Positions 34,878 through 45,091 of a stretch of DNA of 64,000 bases are shown here, piece after piece. The translations under genes were made by a program, and so were the position numbers. The stretch spans positions 10,315,215 to 10,379,214 of the forward strand of contig OX637346.1 of NCBI GenBank assembly GCA_951799405.1. The letters run 5' to 3'. Each line of letters starts with the position of its first letter. Positions within the stretch are counted from its first letter, which is position 1. The notes below the pieces were generated by a model. The model worked only from the letters and a program-made list of their open reading frames with translations. It had not been told where the DNA came from and ran no database searches. The stretch is from Agapetus fuscipes. Its lineage: Eukaryota > Arthropoda > Insecta > Trichoptera > Glossosomatidae.

Positions 34878-35262
34878 GTGATAAGTGGTGAGTGATAAGT
34901 GGTGAGTGATAAGTGGTGAGTGATAAGTGGTGAGTGAAAGGTGGTGAGTGATAAGTGGTGAGTGATAAGTGGTGAGTGATAAGTGGTGAGTGATAAGTGG
35001 TGAGTGAAAGGTGGTGAGTGATAAGTGGTGAGTGATAAGTGGTGAGTGATAAGTGGTGAGTGAAAGGTGGTGAGTGATAAGTGGTGAGTGATAAGTGGTG
35101 AGTGATAAGTGGTGAGTGAAAGGTGGTGAGTGATAAGTGGTGAGTGATAAGTGGTGAGTGATAAGTGGTGAGTGATAAGTGGTGAGTGATAAGTGGTGAG
35201 TGATAAGTGGTGAGTGATAGGTGGTGAGTGATAAGTGGTGAGTGATAAGTGATAAGTGGTTA
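34878..35262. repeat. 14-bp minisatellite, ~27 copies
   Basis: Tandem unit GTGATAAGTGGTGA. A variant unit starting GTGAAAG occurs at 34934, 35004, 35060 and 35116, i.e. every 5, 4 and 4 units, which indicates higher-order amplification. The minus strand is open for 145 codons only because 14-bp units read through in all frames. Confidence 0.95.
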
Positions 35263-35404
35263 GTGGTAAGTAATTGTAAATCAGAAGTGGTAAGTACAAA
35301 TCTGTAAATAGTAAGTAACTAGTGATTAGTAAGTGATAAGAGGTACGAGGTAAGCGATAAGTAAATGGTGGTAATTGGTAAGTACTAGTAGAAAGTAGTT
35401 AGTA

Positions 35405-36605
35405 GGGGCAAGTGGTGTACCTCTGGACGCTGTGTACCTTTGGACACCATCAAATCTCTGGAAATACAGAAGATTAAAAATCCTCACATAAACGGGGATA
35501 TTACATTTTTGATAGCTTTCAATATTATTGTGTGTAACTTGTCATCACCTACAACACGTGCCCGTTTTTTACAATTCAAGTTTTCGACAACAAAAAGTTA
35601 GTTTTTATGCATTTTTAAACAGTTTTCATGGTGTGATTATGAAATATTTTAGTCAAATGATAATACCAATGTAGGGTTTAGGGAGTGCTTAAAATGATAG
35701 AGCATTCATTTGCCTTATTTTGAACCTCAAAATAAAATGTCAGTTGATGTTTTTATTTAGTATCATTTGTGTACCTCTGGACAAATTTTTGCGTGTACCT
35801 ATGGACGTCCAAAGGTACACGCCTTGTGTCCCCCGGTACTCAACTTAAAATAAAATGCTTGTTAGACTTTTCTAATTATTTTTTATATCCATCTTTTAGT
35901 TGGTCAAACGAATCAAAATTTCTCATGTGATACCTTGAAAAAGTGATCAAATACTCCTAATCATGGATAACCACGATTTCCATATAAATATACAAGTTAT
36001 TGAAAAAGCAAAAGAATCCAAAGTTTTCATTTTAACTTTGCATCCTCACACTTTTCATAAAATGCAGCCCTTGGATCAAGGTGTTTTTGGATCAGATTCA
36101 TACAAATCCGAAGAGATGTATAAGTTATACATAGAAAATAAAAAATATTTTTAAAATTATTTGTTGTTATAACGTAGGTTCTTCTAACAATATATATTAC
36201 GTGTTTTTAATAATCGCTATCAAAATGTTTTGTTGTCATTTTTATAATAATAAGTTTCTGCAATTTAATCACCAATAAAATCTAAAATATTACTATGTTT
36301 AATCATTTTTAAACTACTTAAATGTTTTGATGTCCAGAGGTACACATGCTGTCCCAAGGTACACTTAACCCTATCCACAGGTACACACCCATAAGTGTAC
36401 CTCTGGACGAAAATGTGATTTTTGGGGGAAAGGTCGTAACACAACACAGGTCAATATTATACAAAACTAAAAATAAGTTGATTATGCACAATTAGACAAT
36501 GAATACATAACATAAACAATCTTCTCTCCACCTTTCTTAACTTGCGAGAAAAAAAATATTTAGTAAAAAAAAAAAGAGCTTGTCCATAGGTACACCACTT
36601 GCCCC
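35405..36605. mobile_element. pogo/Tigger-like DNA transposon, internally deleted
   Basis: 1201 bp with 24-bp terminal inverted repeats beginning GGGGCAAGTGGTGTACCT (one mismatch) and TA on both sides (35403-35404, 36606-36607), as in Tc1/mariner-pogo elements. Ten copies of a motif close to GTGTACCTCTGGAC lie within it, four forward then one reversed near the left end, and four reversed and one forward towards the right end. A transposase remnant is at 35963-36154. It is inserted in the GTAAGTGG-rich satellite. Confidence 0.85.
35963..36154 (+). pseudogene. transposase fragment, DDE pogo/jerky type
   Basis: 63 residues beginning MDNHDFHINIQVIEKAKESK and containing LTLHPHTFHKMQPLDQGVFG, which matches the (L)DNH...LPPHTTH.LQPLD.GVFG block around the second catalytic Asp of pogo/Tigger-like transposases. 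The helix-turn-helix N-terminus, first Asp region and third acidic residue are absent, so it cannot be active. Confidence 0.75.
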
Positions 36606-36607
36606 TA

Positions 36608-37509
36608 TTATGTAGTAAGTGATACGTCATAAATAATTAGTAATTATGGTAAGTGGTAATTGATAAATGGAAAAAAAATGAGTGGTTAGTGTTGACAAGT
36701 AAGTGATTAGTAACATAAACGTACTTGCATTTGCATACCTACGTATGAACACGGAGAAAAAATTGTGTCCACTAATCTTCTTTCTTAGCATTTCTTAGAC
36801 CCACCATCTTCAACGTTAGCCTATGTGACTAAGCTGATAAAAAAGAACTACTCACACAATTGACATAAGTGTGTTTTTATCTCATTCAGTATAAAGGTTA
36901 TATGTTAACGTTGAAAATACCGGGCTTTAGTCCACTTTTCCAATCTTCTTAACATAAGTAAATTCCACTACTGTCAACTTTGCACTAGCCTGGTGTGGCC
37001 TGCCTTTAAGGCTGCGCGCCGTATGAATATGGCATCGTCTTTGGCCTGGGTACTTAATTTGGGAAAAGCTTTTAGCTGATACAGATGAACGGGAAAGAAT
37101 GAAGGAAAGAGAGCTCGGCACTAGAATAGAGATTGGGGTTTAAAGTTTCCATGAATATTTTTATCTTGTGTACAAGTCAATTTAAAATATTACCGACGCA
37201 AGAAAATGCCTTGTACATAAAACGGAGGTACCTCTTAAACATACCGTGTGGCGCATACTATGGGTGGTATGAACAATACAATGGAAAGTTACAATACAAT
37301 ACATCAGTTTCAAAATCTATCACTTTTACTTCCAAATGGTAACATTTAGCATTTACCTTTAAATTTAAAAAAATATATTATGCATTTTTTAAAGTTATAA
37401 ATTTTGTATGAATTATTTTACTACATTAATGTTACTGTTTTACGGTCATGTTTTTTTTCACTTACTGTTCCGGCATTTCTGGTCTTTAGGTGACGATTTA
37501 TTTTGTTAT
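36608..37509. other. satellite-like flank, then unassigned
   Basis: 36608-36720 continues the GTAAGTGGTAATTGAT composition interrupted by the transposon. The rest holds no recognised gene or repeat. Confidence 0.4.
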
Positions 37510-37750
37510 ATTGACTTATAGGTTAGTATAAGGCTGACCACCCATACTGTAAGACATGGTTCACTTTGCCATTGTCACCCCTGTTTTAGGGTAGCCAAAA
37601 ATTGCAGGGCTTATGTTCATTTGAGATTGGGTTTTTGTAGTGTAGCTCCACACGCGGTATGTGTAAGCACGAACTTACACGTGTCTGCTTATGGCATGCA
37701 TGTAATGTGAATCTGAAAAGTAATAAATATTTGCAACTATGATTATAGAT
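37510..37750 (+). mobile_element. tail-A repeat
   Basis: TTGACTTATAGGTTAGTATAAGG to TATGATTATAGATTG; the hairpin is partly broken (CCCTGTTTTAGGG). A-type, 7-bp tail. Confidence 0.85.
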
Positions 37751-38715
37751 TGTTAACAGCTTTATACAATATTTTAAATACAACTATTTTCTCGAGTTAC
37801 TCTTGCGCTTTTGGACTATAGGTATACAAAAAATCACCAGAAGAATATTTCGAGCCAAGTTAGAAACCGCTCGAGAATTATAAATACAATTTAAAAAAAT
37901 AATAAACAAAGTAAAGACTTTGGCGAGTAACGTTGTTTTTTTCTTTAAATGTCTTTGAAATTATTTAAATTTTTCAATGTTACCCATTAAAGGAATACAA
38001 GTCGGTTAATGATGAATTGACACAACCATCCGGTTCGAAGGACCAATATGCACTGATTATTGTTTGAATAATTTTACTACTGCACAAATGTGCAAAAATA
38101 CAAAGAAAAAATAAAACCTATCAATATTTAAAAGTGCTATGTATCGTATAGAATACAATTGATATAACATGAAACGAAATGGCGTCTACTAACTGGGTCG
38201 CAGTGCTCGTCCTAAAGTCATTGACGTGTTGTACGCTGATAAATTAATGAGACTGAAATACCTTGTAGGGACTTAATTAAAAATACATCTCTATATGTAA
38301 CGAGCGTCTCAATAAAAGCCGCGCTACCAACTGCCTCTAATGAAATAAGACCATGCGACGTGGAGCTCAAGGTTTTCAAAATTTCTGAACCTCGGCACCC
38401 GTTTTTTTTTTTTTCAATTGAGAGGGGAAAATCTTCAAAATATTCCTGCCATTGTTTCCGCCGGCAGGATAATATGTGAGATTTTTACTCACTGAAAACC
38501 CCCCTCTACATCTTGCCACACCCTGGAATTGTCGTCAAGCATGACTTCAGAGTGTGGTGTGTCTTTACATGCACAGCATGTCTTCACATTTCAGTTGCGT
38601 CAATTGGCAAATCTAAATTGTGCTAAGACTACTTACACTACTATCAACAGAAACAACATTTTGGCGGGACTACACCTCGACACCCTGGCTCAGTGTGAAG
38701 AGCTTTGTGAAAAAG
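37751..38715. other. no gene or repeat recognised
   Basis: Unassigned AT-rich sequence with a slightly GC-richer stretch around 38430-38600. Confidence 0.35.
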
Positions 38716-38885
38716 TATTTTTTTAAATTGTTAAGAGGAATGTGATTCACTTACTTTTTTGCGTGACTAGAATCAGATACTTACATCTTCACTCAATAAT
38801 CGATCAAAAAAAAAATATTTATCGAATTGTTAAAATGGCATCTGCTGAACCAGGGCCAAAATGTTTCTGAGTTGCATCAACATCA
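38716..38885 (-). mobile_element. SINE-C relic
   Basis: TTTTTTTAAATTGTTAAGAGG..ATGTGATTCAC and GGCATCTGCTGAACCAGGGC follow the reverse SINE-C consensus; the tRNA-like head is lost. Confidence 0.5.
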
Positions 38886-38900
38886 TTTTCATTACTTAAC

Positions 38901-38941
38901 CTTCACGCTGAAGAAGTAGACATGCGCGAAACGTCTGGAAG
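38901..38941 (+). ncRNA. degenerate hammerhead-like motif
   Basis: CTGAAGA (38908-38914), GAAA (38928-38931), ACGT palindrome and C38935, with stem I CTTC(A)CG/TGGAAG (one bulge). Stem II pairs poorly. It resembles the CTGANGA...GAAACGTC class, but is probably decayed. Confidence 0.3.
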
Positions 38942-39547
38942 CTCCAGCTCATGCAAACCACGGCAACAGATCCTAGAAAGCAACTCTCCAGTATCATATT
39001 GATATTGTTTGGAATGCCCATCGGAGTGTTTAAAAAACATATTTGCAGTCTAGTTGTTTGCATTTGACATATTGAATCAAGCCTGCTAAGCGTTATTAAA
39101 AAAAAAAATACAATAAAATTCCTTCTTCTACTTTTCGTGCCATGTCAGGTCCCCCCAACTTCGATGATCACTTGCAAGCATGTCTCTCCGTCTATCTTCT
39201 TCTTCTTATTTTATATTAGATCTCAGATCTGTTTATTGAAAAATTCTCTCCTGTGGTGCAAAATACCGTCAACTGTACTTCACATTCTTTGATGGTTTAA
39301 CCTGGTAGACGCTGGCCGGTTTTTCGTGTGCAACAATTATGGTTAGTCTTTTTTCCCCCATGCAGTCTACATGGTCCTTACAGAACAGTCTTATTTTTCT
39401 ACTGCATCTGAGGATGTCTTCAGCGTCGCACATCCTACCTCTGATTTTTTTTATCTCGATTGTGATCTTTCCCTGCCTCTCGCAATTCTAAGTATTTCTT
39501 CTGCTCTTATTATTCCCGTTTCAAAACCATGAGATCTGCTTCCTGTG

Positions 39548-39787
39548 CCCTTAGTACGAGTTGCAAAACTTGAGGAAAGTAAAATTTACGGAAAATATTA
39601 AAGAGTGATTTCTCCCAAAATCTGCCGTTTTTGTTTCTTATACTTTATGGTCTGAGCAAAAGAGTTACAGTGATGAAGAAAATCAAGTTCAAACAAACAA
39701 AAACGGCAGGTTTTGGGGGAAATCACTCTTTAATAATTGCCGTAAACTTTACATTCCCTACTCAAGTTTTGCAACTCGTACTATGGG
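39548..39787. mobile_element. MITE with ~95-bp inverted repeats (MITE-I)
   Basis: Ends CCCTTAGTACGAGTTGC and the complement of CCCATAGTACGAGTTGC. The arms continue imperfectly through CAAAACTTGAG, AAAGAGTGATTTC and AACGGCAG-like blocks to a ~50-bp centre. No coding sequence and no clear target duplication. Confidence 0.75.
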
Positions 39788-40507
39788 TACGCCCACCTCA
39801 TTTTTCTTCGATTTTCCCTCCAAGGATCAAATTTAGCAGTTTTTACTTTTTTTATTATTGACATACTCGTGTTACGTATTTTTTACCAATTACCAATCTA
39901 GTTACAACACAAACACAAAAATACATTCTGCTTTCACCAGACCTTTTTTACTGAGCTGGCACCTCTTAGCTGACTTGCGTTTTAGATACTCCAAGGAATC
40001 GAGATACCCAGTATGGGAACCTCTGAGTTTTAAGTATACCCGTTTGGGTAAATAACGTTTATTTAATTATACAACTTAAAAGTCGAGGTATCCCTCGTAA
40101 ACGTACACATAATAATGATAACAATAATAAGCTTCAATTTGAATGCTAAGCGAGCATTTGCGACCCGATAAAAGTACTTTCAGTTGAATGTACATTGGTT
40201 TTATGCAAATTCAACAAAAACAAGAAAACACCCAGCAATGTCTATTAAAGGCTTATTTCTTAGTAAGTGGAATTTTTTTATAGAATCTATTTTTTTTCTC
40301 AAAAAGTAAATGAATAATTTTACAAAAACAGTAAGATCTCCGTAGAGGCAAAGGTTTAAAATTATGATATCTTTAACTTTCATTACCATAGTTTTTCGAT
40401 ACTTTTAATTTTGTAACAATGTTTTTTTTTTATCCTGTGCGGGAGACTCCCTACATTTCAGAGATTCTAGGGGTCTATGACACTTATTGTAGTGCCGCAG
40501 AATGTTT

Positions 40508-40740
40508 ACGAGCTTGGTAGTCGCTAAAAAATTCCAATACTCAAGCAAGACCCAGTTGCTGTAAGGCTGGGTGGACCTTTTAGTGACCGGTCTTTGGTAA
40601 AGATTTATGAATTTTTCAACCCAGCGAAGAGCAAATTTGAAAATATAAATGGTACTATTTTTTTGTGCTCCGCCGGGATTTGTACCCACAACCTTCCGTT
40701 TACGAGTCCGAAGTGCTGCCACTGGATTACGGATCGGTCT
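40508..40740 (-). mobile_element. SINE-B, 3'-truncated
   Basis: Starts at ACGAGCTTGGTAGTCGC and runs through the body to the head TCCGAAGTGCTGCCACTGG..GGATCGGTC. The B box is changed (GGATTTGTACCC). Confidence 0.85.
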
Positions 40741-40857
40741 TAAAACGCCCCTGACGCAAAAAAAATGAGAAGATATTGTTTTCAGGCAATAAATATTTGA
40801 GACTGTCATGAAAAACAATTGTCCCGGTTTAATGTTGAGTTGAACTGATCCTAGAGT

Positions 40858-41351
40858 TTTTTTTTTTTTAATAGATTTGTGGAAAGGAATGTTCCTATTT
40901 CTTGACTGATCCTTGATCGTATTCCTTGACTGATGGTTGGTATGCGGCTGACCACCCATACTGTAAAAAATGGTTCACTTTGCCAATGTCACCCCTGCTT
41001 CAGGAAAGGTCGGCAAGAGTTGCAGGGCTTATGTTCATTTGAGATTGGGTTATTCATATTGTAGGTCCACATGCGGCATGTGTAAGCGCGAAATTATGCA
41101 TGTCTGCTTGTGGGAATGCATTTAATATGAATCTCAAATGATACATATCTTTGCAGCTTAGATTTAGATTTAGATTTAGAATGCAATCCACCAACCTATT
41201 TTGCCTGGCCAGTTGTTCTTATGCGAAAGCAGAAGCTTGCGTGCATGCAACGGCATCTGTTGAACCAGGGTCGAAGTTATCGTCGCGAGATTCGAACCAA
41301 CGTCAAATGTTCAAATAAACAGACTTGATCCCCGCGGCTATAACACCGATA
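40858..41351 (-). mobile_element. SINE-C split by tail-A
   Basis: 3' end at 40858-40891 (poly-T, AATAGATTTGTGGAAAGG) and the rest at 41179-41351 (GCAATCCACCAACCTATTTT, CTGGCCAGTTG, head GATTCGAACC ... CCCCGCGGCTATAACACCG) are one SINE-C, separated by an inserted tail-A copy. Confidence 0.8.
40892..41178 (+). mobile_element. tail-A repeat with a little LINE 3' UTR
   Basis: Flanked by GAATG on both sides (40887-40891, 41179-41183), a 5-bp target duplication inside SINE-C. Includes CCTTGATCGTATTCCTTGAC, part of the LINE 3' UTR, so it is a truncated LINE rather than a minimal unit. Tail of 6-bp units (AGATTT). C-type. Confidence 0.85.
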
Positions 41352-41782
41352 GATACTTTTTTATTTTCTTCTATTCACTTTTCAATGCAAAATGAGTTCT
41401 GAACTTCTAATGCAAAAAATGTACTTATAAGGTCACTATAAATATTTAGGTCACCCAGATGTACAATATGAATCAGATTCGTTACTCAAAAACATGTTTT
41501 TCGTATTAAAGAGTTCAAGATTGAAACCGTGATTCTGGTATAAAATTAGTTATCACGATGTGTATTCGCGTGCATATAAAATATTTATCAATTATAGAAA
41601 ACGATATCACGATTTTTTTTTATTGATTTTGTTTTATACCTACATACATACTTAGTTTAATAAAATATTTCATGTTCATATTTTATTACACGTAGAAAAA
41701 AACTGCATTTTGTAATAAATATATTATGAAAAATAAGCACTCGCAGCTTTTTTCTCATAATTTTAGAAATTTTTAGATTTTT

Positions 41783-42023
41783 TGGTATGCGACTGACCAC
41801 CCCTATTGTAAAAAATAGTTCACTTTGCCAATGTCACCCCGGTTTCAGGGAAGGACGGCAAGAGTTGCAGAGCTTATGTTCATTTGAGATTGGGTTTTTA
41901 TATTGTAGGTCCACATGCGGCATGTGTAAGCGCGAAATTATACATGTCTGCTTGTAGGAATGCATTTAATATAAATCTTAAATGATATATAATATATTTG
42001 CAGCTTAGATTAGATTAGATTAG
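41783..42023 (+). mobile_element. tail-A repeat
   Basis: Starts GGTATGCGACTGACC, ends AGATTAGATTAGATTAG. C-type, 5-bp tail. Confidence 0.85.
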
Positions 42024-43959
42024 AAAAAAAAAGTTATGATTTAAATTTTAAAAAATTTTACTAAAAGAAACTCTCTGTTGAATTTAAACTGACTTTTAGT
42101 TGTTCTGGAAATTGTTGTTGACATCATATCCAATTTCTTCAGGAGACACTCTTGTTTTACTGTGAACAAAGTTGATACTTATGTTATTTTTCCCGTGAGA
42201 ACAACGGTGTCTGGGAGGGAAATGTGCAAAGAACAAAAATTAACATTTCTCAAAATAAATTTATTTATTTAACAATAACATGAAAATCAACATACAACAA
42301 TCTACTGTAATATATACAAAATAACATTACTTAAATCAGTGCTACATTTGGTAACAATAAATACTGTTTGTTTTCACTCGTATAAACTAATAAGCGAAAA
42401 AAAAATTACGCAAAATACTGATATGGAAATGCAAAATTAATCCAGAGGTGCTATTTCGATATCACGATGAAAAGGGACGGATGAATTGAGTGTTAGTAAG
42501 TGCGTACACAGTTTGTGGAAAAGAAGAGCATCGGAGTGACACTGACTCTCGATAGTGCTAAGAAAATAAAGGCCTTCAGTGCATAAGCGACAACAACTAA
42601 ATTGTTCAGGAGAACAGTTTAAAATTTGAGATTGCAGAAAAATGGCATAATTTTTTTAATTTTTTATCATATCGTTAAAATCAAAACAGCTTTAAAAAAA
42701 GGCATATTGGCATTCCTATTAATGTGATTTAACAATGTTTTATGATTTTTAATGTCACCAGCGCCTTTAGGACAAAAAAAGGCAAAATCTTGTCGGTTAC
42801 ACCAAAACCATACTTCGAAAACGGAGCTGTTTGCTTGGGCATAAACAACAAAAAATCATCGTAGAGCTGTGGGAGTTAGCGCATTAGAAAGAGCGGAAAA
42901 ATTTAAGTAGGATAACATTCATTACTAATTTTTGACCAAAACGTCGTCGATATGTATGCACTTACGCAATAAAATGCCTTTACTCTTAAATATGAATATA
43001 TACAACAATGAGATTCTGGATAAATAAAATAAAAATATGATTTAAAAAAAAAAAAATCTTAGAAAAGGATATTAGATGGCTAAAGTTGTGGCTTGTGTAA
43101 AGAATATAGTTTTATTATGCTGAAATGAACAATTTACCCACTAAAGCTTCTTAATTGGAATAATTGTTGAGATACATCTTACATAAGATTAGACGGATAA
43201 TGCACTTCACGAACCGTGCTGGTAGAGAAGATCGGCTTTCTCACTGCTTTGTCAGCGTCGGTATACTCGTATTACTTCTTAAGAAGTACCTACTGCCGAT
43301 GACTCCAAGGAAACGTTAAAAAATTCAACCTACGATTCAAAGTACGGTTCTTATACTTACCTTTTTTAATTCAATTTTAAGTATTTACGAAGCTATTTTA
43401 TTTTGTGTGGATGCGTAATAAGAGTGTTTACAAAATATAGATATTTAGACACTAAAAAATGTATTTTTCTACTCCCATTTGGTAATTTACTAATTACAAA
43501 ACGGCTAACGCAATCACAATGCCATACATTTCTACACCCGTTGCATAATGTTACATTATGCAACCGGTAACCGTGTTAAAATGAACATGTGCGCATGCGC
43601 ATTGTCAGAATTGGAACCATTTTTTAATTTCAAATGTCAACCTTGTATGAAGACCTGTCAATCCAAGATGGCCGCAAGCGATCAGCTGATTAGGCTTCAT
43701 ACAATATTAGTGATATTCGGTAGGTAGGAATTAGCGTGGTGATGAGACTTTCAGCCCTGTTCAGATGAAAATAAATAAGTATATTTTATGTGTAGAGTCA
43801 AATAAAAATTGTTAATAGTGCTAAAATTTATCGAATTTATTTATCGGATTGCTCCAAATAAAGCTTTCCTTTTTTCAATGGAAAATAAAAGGCTTGAAAG
43901 GAAAACAATACAAAAAATTTCACCGCAAAAAATAAACAAACTCAAAAAGTTACTTGGTT
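42024..43959. other. no gene or repeat recognised
   Basis: Almost 2 kb of AT-rich sequence with no conserved reading frame, inverted ends or tRNA-like boxes. Confidence 0.4.
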
Positions 43960-44177
43960 AATAGGTGAGTATGAGGTTGATCACCTATGCTGTACAAATT
44001 TGGTTCACCTGCCAATACAACTGCAGGGCATATGTTTATTTGAGTTTTGGGTTTGAATGTTTAAGCTTATATGCAGGATGTAAAAGCGCGACCTTATACA
44101 TATGTGTCGGCTTGTGGGCATGAATTCAATATGAAACCTAAATATAATTTATTTTTACAACTTAGGTTAGATTAGAT
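43960..44177 (+). mobile_element. tail-A repeat, diverged
   Basis: GGTGAGTATGAGGTTGATCACC to TTAGGTTAGATTAGAT; the hairpin region is deleted. A-type base but 5-bp tail, an exception to the usual pairing. Confidence 0.75.
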
Positions 44178-44294
44178 AATCGAAGGGAATGATAAATCAC
44201 ACGTTTTGACAAAGGTAAGGTTTTAATTACTTCAAATGGACGAGTACATTATAATGACTATTATTCACTATTTTGTTAATTCTCTCATGGTCGT

Positions 44295-44445
44295 AAAAAA
44301 AGTATTGTATGCCACTGCACGTAATTAGTCTTTGTAACACTCGTGCTTTCTATTGTGCCATTCGGCTGCGCCTCATGGCACAAACTAGCACTCGTGTTAA
44401 AAAGACTATCATTACTTGGCAGTGGCATAAATAACTATTTTTTTC
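44295..44445. repeat. long palindrome (~70-bp arms)
   Basis: GTATGCCACTGC, AACACTCGTGCT and TTGTGCCAT on the left are mirrored by ATGGCACAA, AGCACTCGTGTT and GGCAGTGGCATA on the right around a 13-nt centre (44362-44374). Probably a foldback transposon; no duplication identified. Confidence 0.75.
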
Positions 44446-44714
44446 ATTCGAAAACTTTCCTGTGTCATGTACTCGCACAAAGAAAATAGATGAAGCTTCA
44501 AACATAGATACATACTTGCGTAGCATTTTAACTGAACTGGGATTGCTTAATACACCTATAGAGTGGCTGAACATCCCCTCTTGAAAATCACTACCCTCTC
44601 GTATGAAAAGCTGGTGTCAGTTTTATTCCAAGACTCTTTGCTGTGTCATAATATTATGACGCCGTTCGGAGAATAAATCCGAAGAGCTATTTTCGTTTAC
44701 TTCCTATAAAGCAC

Positions 44715-44855
44715 CCCAAGTATACAGCTCTGCGTTTCAACTCAACCAAAGCGTTCTACCAGAAATATATGAAAAGTCAAACACTCAATTGAGATGCTGT
44801 TTTAGTTTCTATGTTTATTTCGGTATACGCTTTGTGTATAGTTTTATACTTGAGG
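44715..44855. mobile_element. foldback-D MITE just past the transporter stop codon
   Basis: Starts CCCAAGTATACAGCTC and ends with TATACTTGAGG; arms contain TCAACTCAACCAAAGCGTTC and ATACGCTTTGTG. It lies 26 bp downstream of the transporter stop, and on that strand supplies an AATAAA at 44820-44815. Confidence 0.7.
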
Positions 44856-44881
44856 TAAAGATCTTCACTAGTCGGGGCGTC

Positions 44882-45091
44882 TTATTGAAAGCCTAAGTTG
44901 TCTTTCCCATCCCGCTCTCCCTTGGAGCGCGGGGGTGTGGGCGGGTGCGGGGGTGATTTCTTCTTGAAGTGCTTTTCGATTTCCTCCAAGGTTATACCTT
45001 TTGTTTCCGGTACGAAGAGCGCCACGAAGATGACGCTCAATACGCAGAAGCCAGAGTACATCCAGAACGTTCCGGCGGCAGTCATCATGGC
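44882..45091 (-). CDS. Tret1-like: transporter last exon: TM12 and C-tail
   Basis: Acceptor GCATTCCAG, stop TAA at 44884-44882. Encodes [20 protein letters not shown], then [17 protein letters not shown] and a Pro/Lys-rich cytoplasmic tail ([17 protein letters not shown]). Confidence 0.92.
   Translation of the reverse strand, partial: AMMTAAGTFWMYSGFCVLSVIFVALFVPETKGITLEEIEKHFKKKSPPHPPTPPRSKGERDGKDNLGFQ

Noticed and set aside
34878..35262. CRISPR-like array
   Set aside because: Uninterrupted 14-bp tandem units without spacers in a eukaryotic genome.
34862..35299. 145-codon minus-strand frame of THHLSLTTYHSP repeats
   Set aside because: Translation of the 14-bp minisatellite; no splice or start context.
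36927..37121. 64-codon minus-strand frame (GQRRCHIHTARSLKGRPH..)
   Set aside because: Looked LINE-like at first, but no family block could be confirmed.
41160..42023. Insect telomeric repeat relics (TTAGG) from the TTAGA runs
   Set aside because: Unit is TTAGA or ATTATAG, always at the 3' end of tail-A; these are LINE tails.
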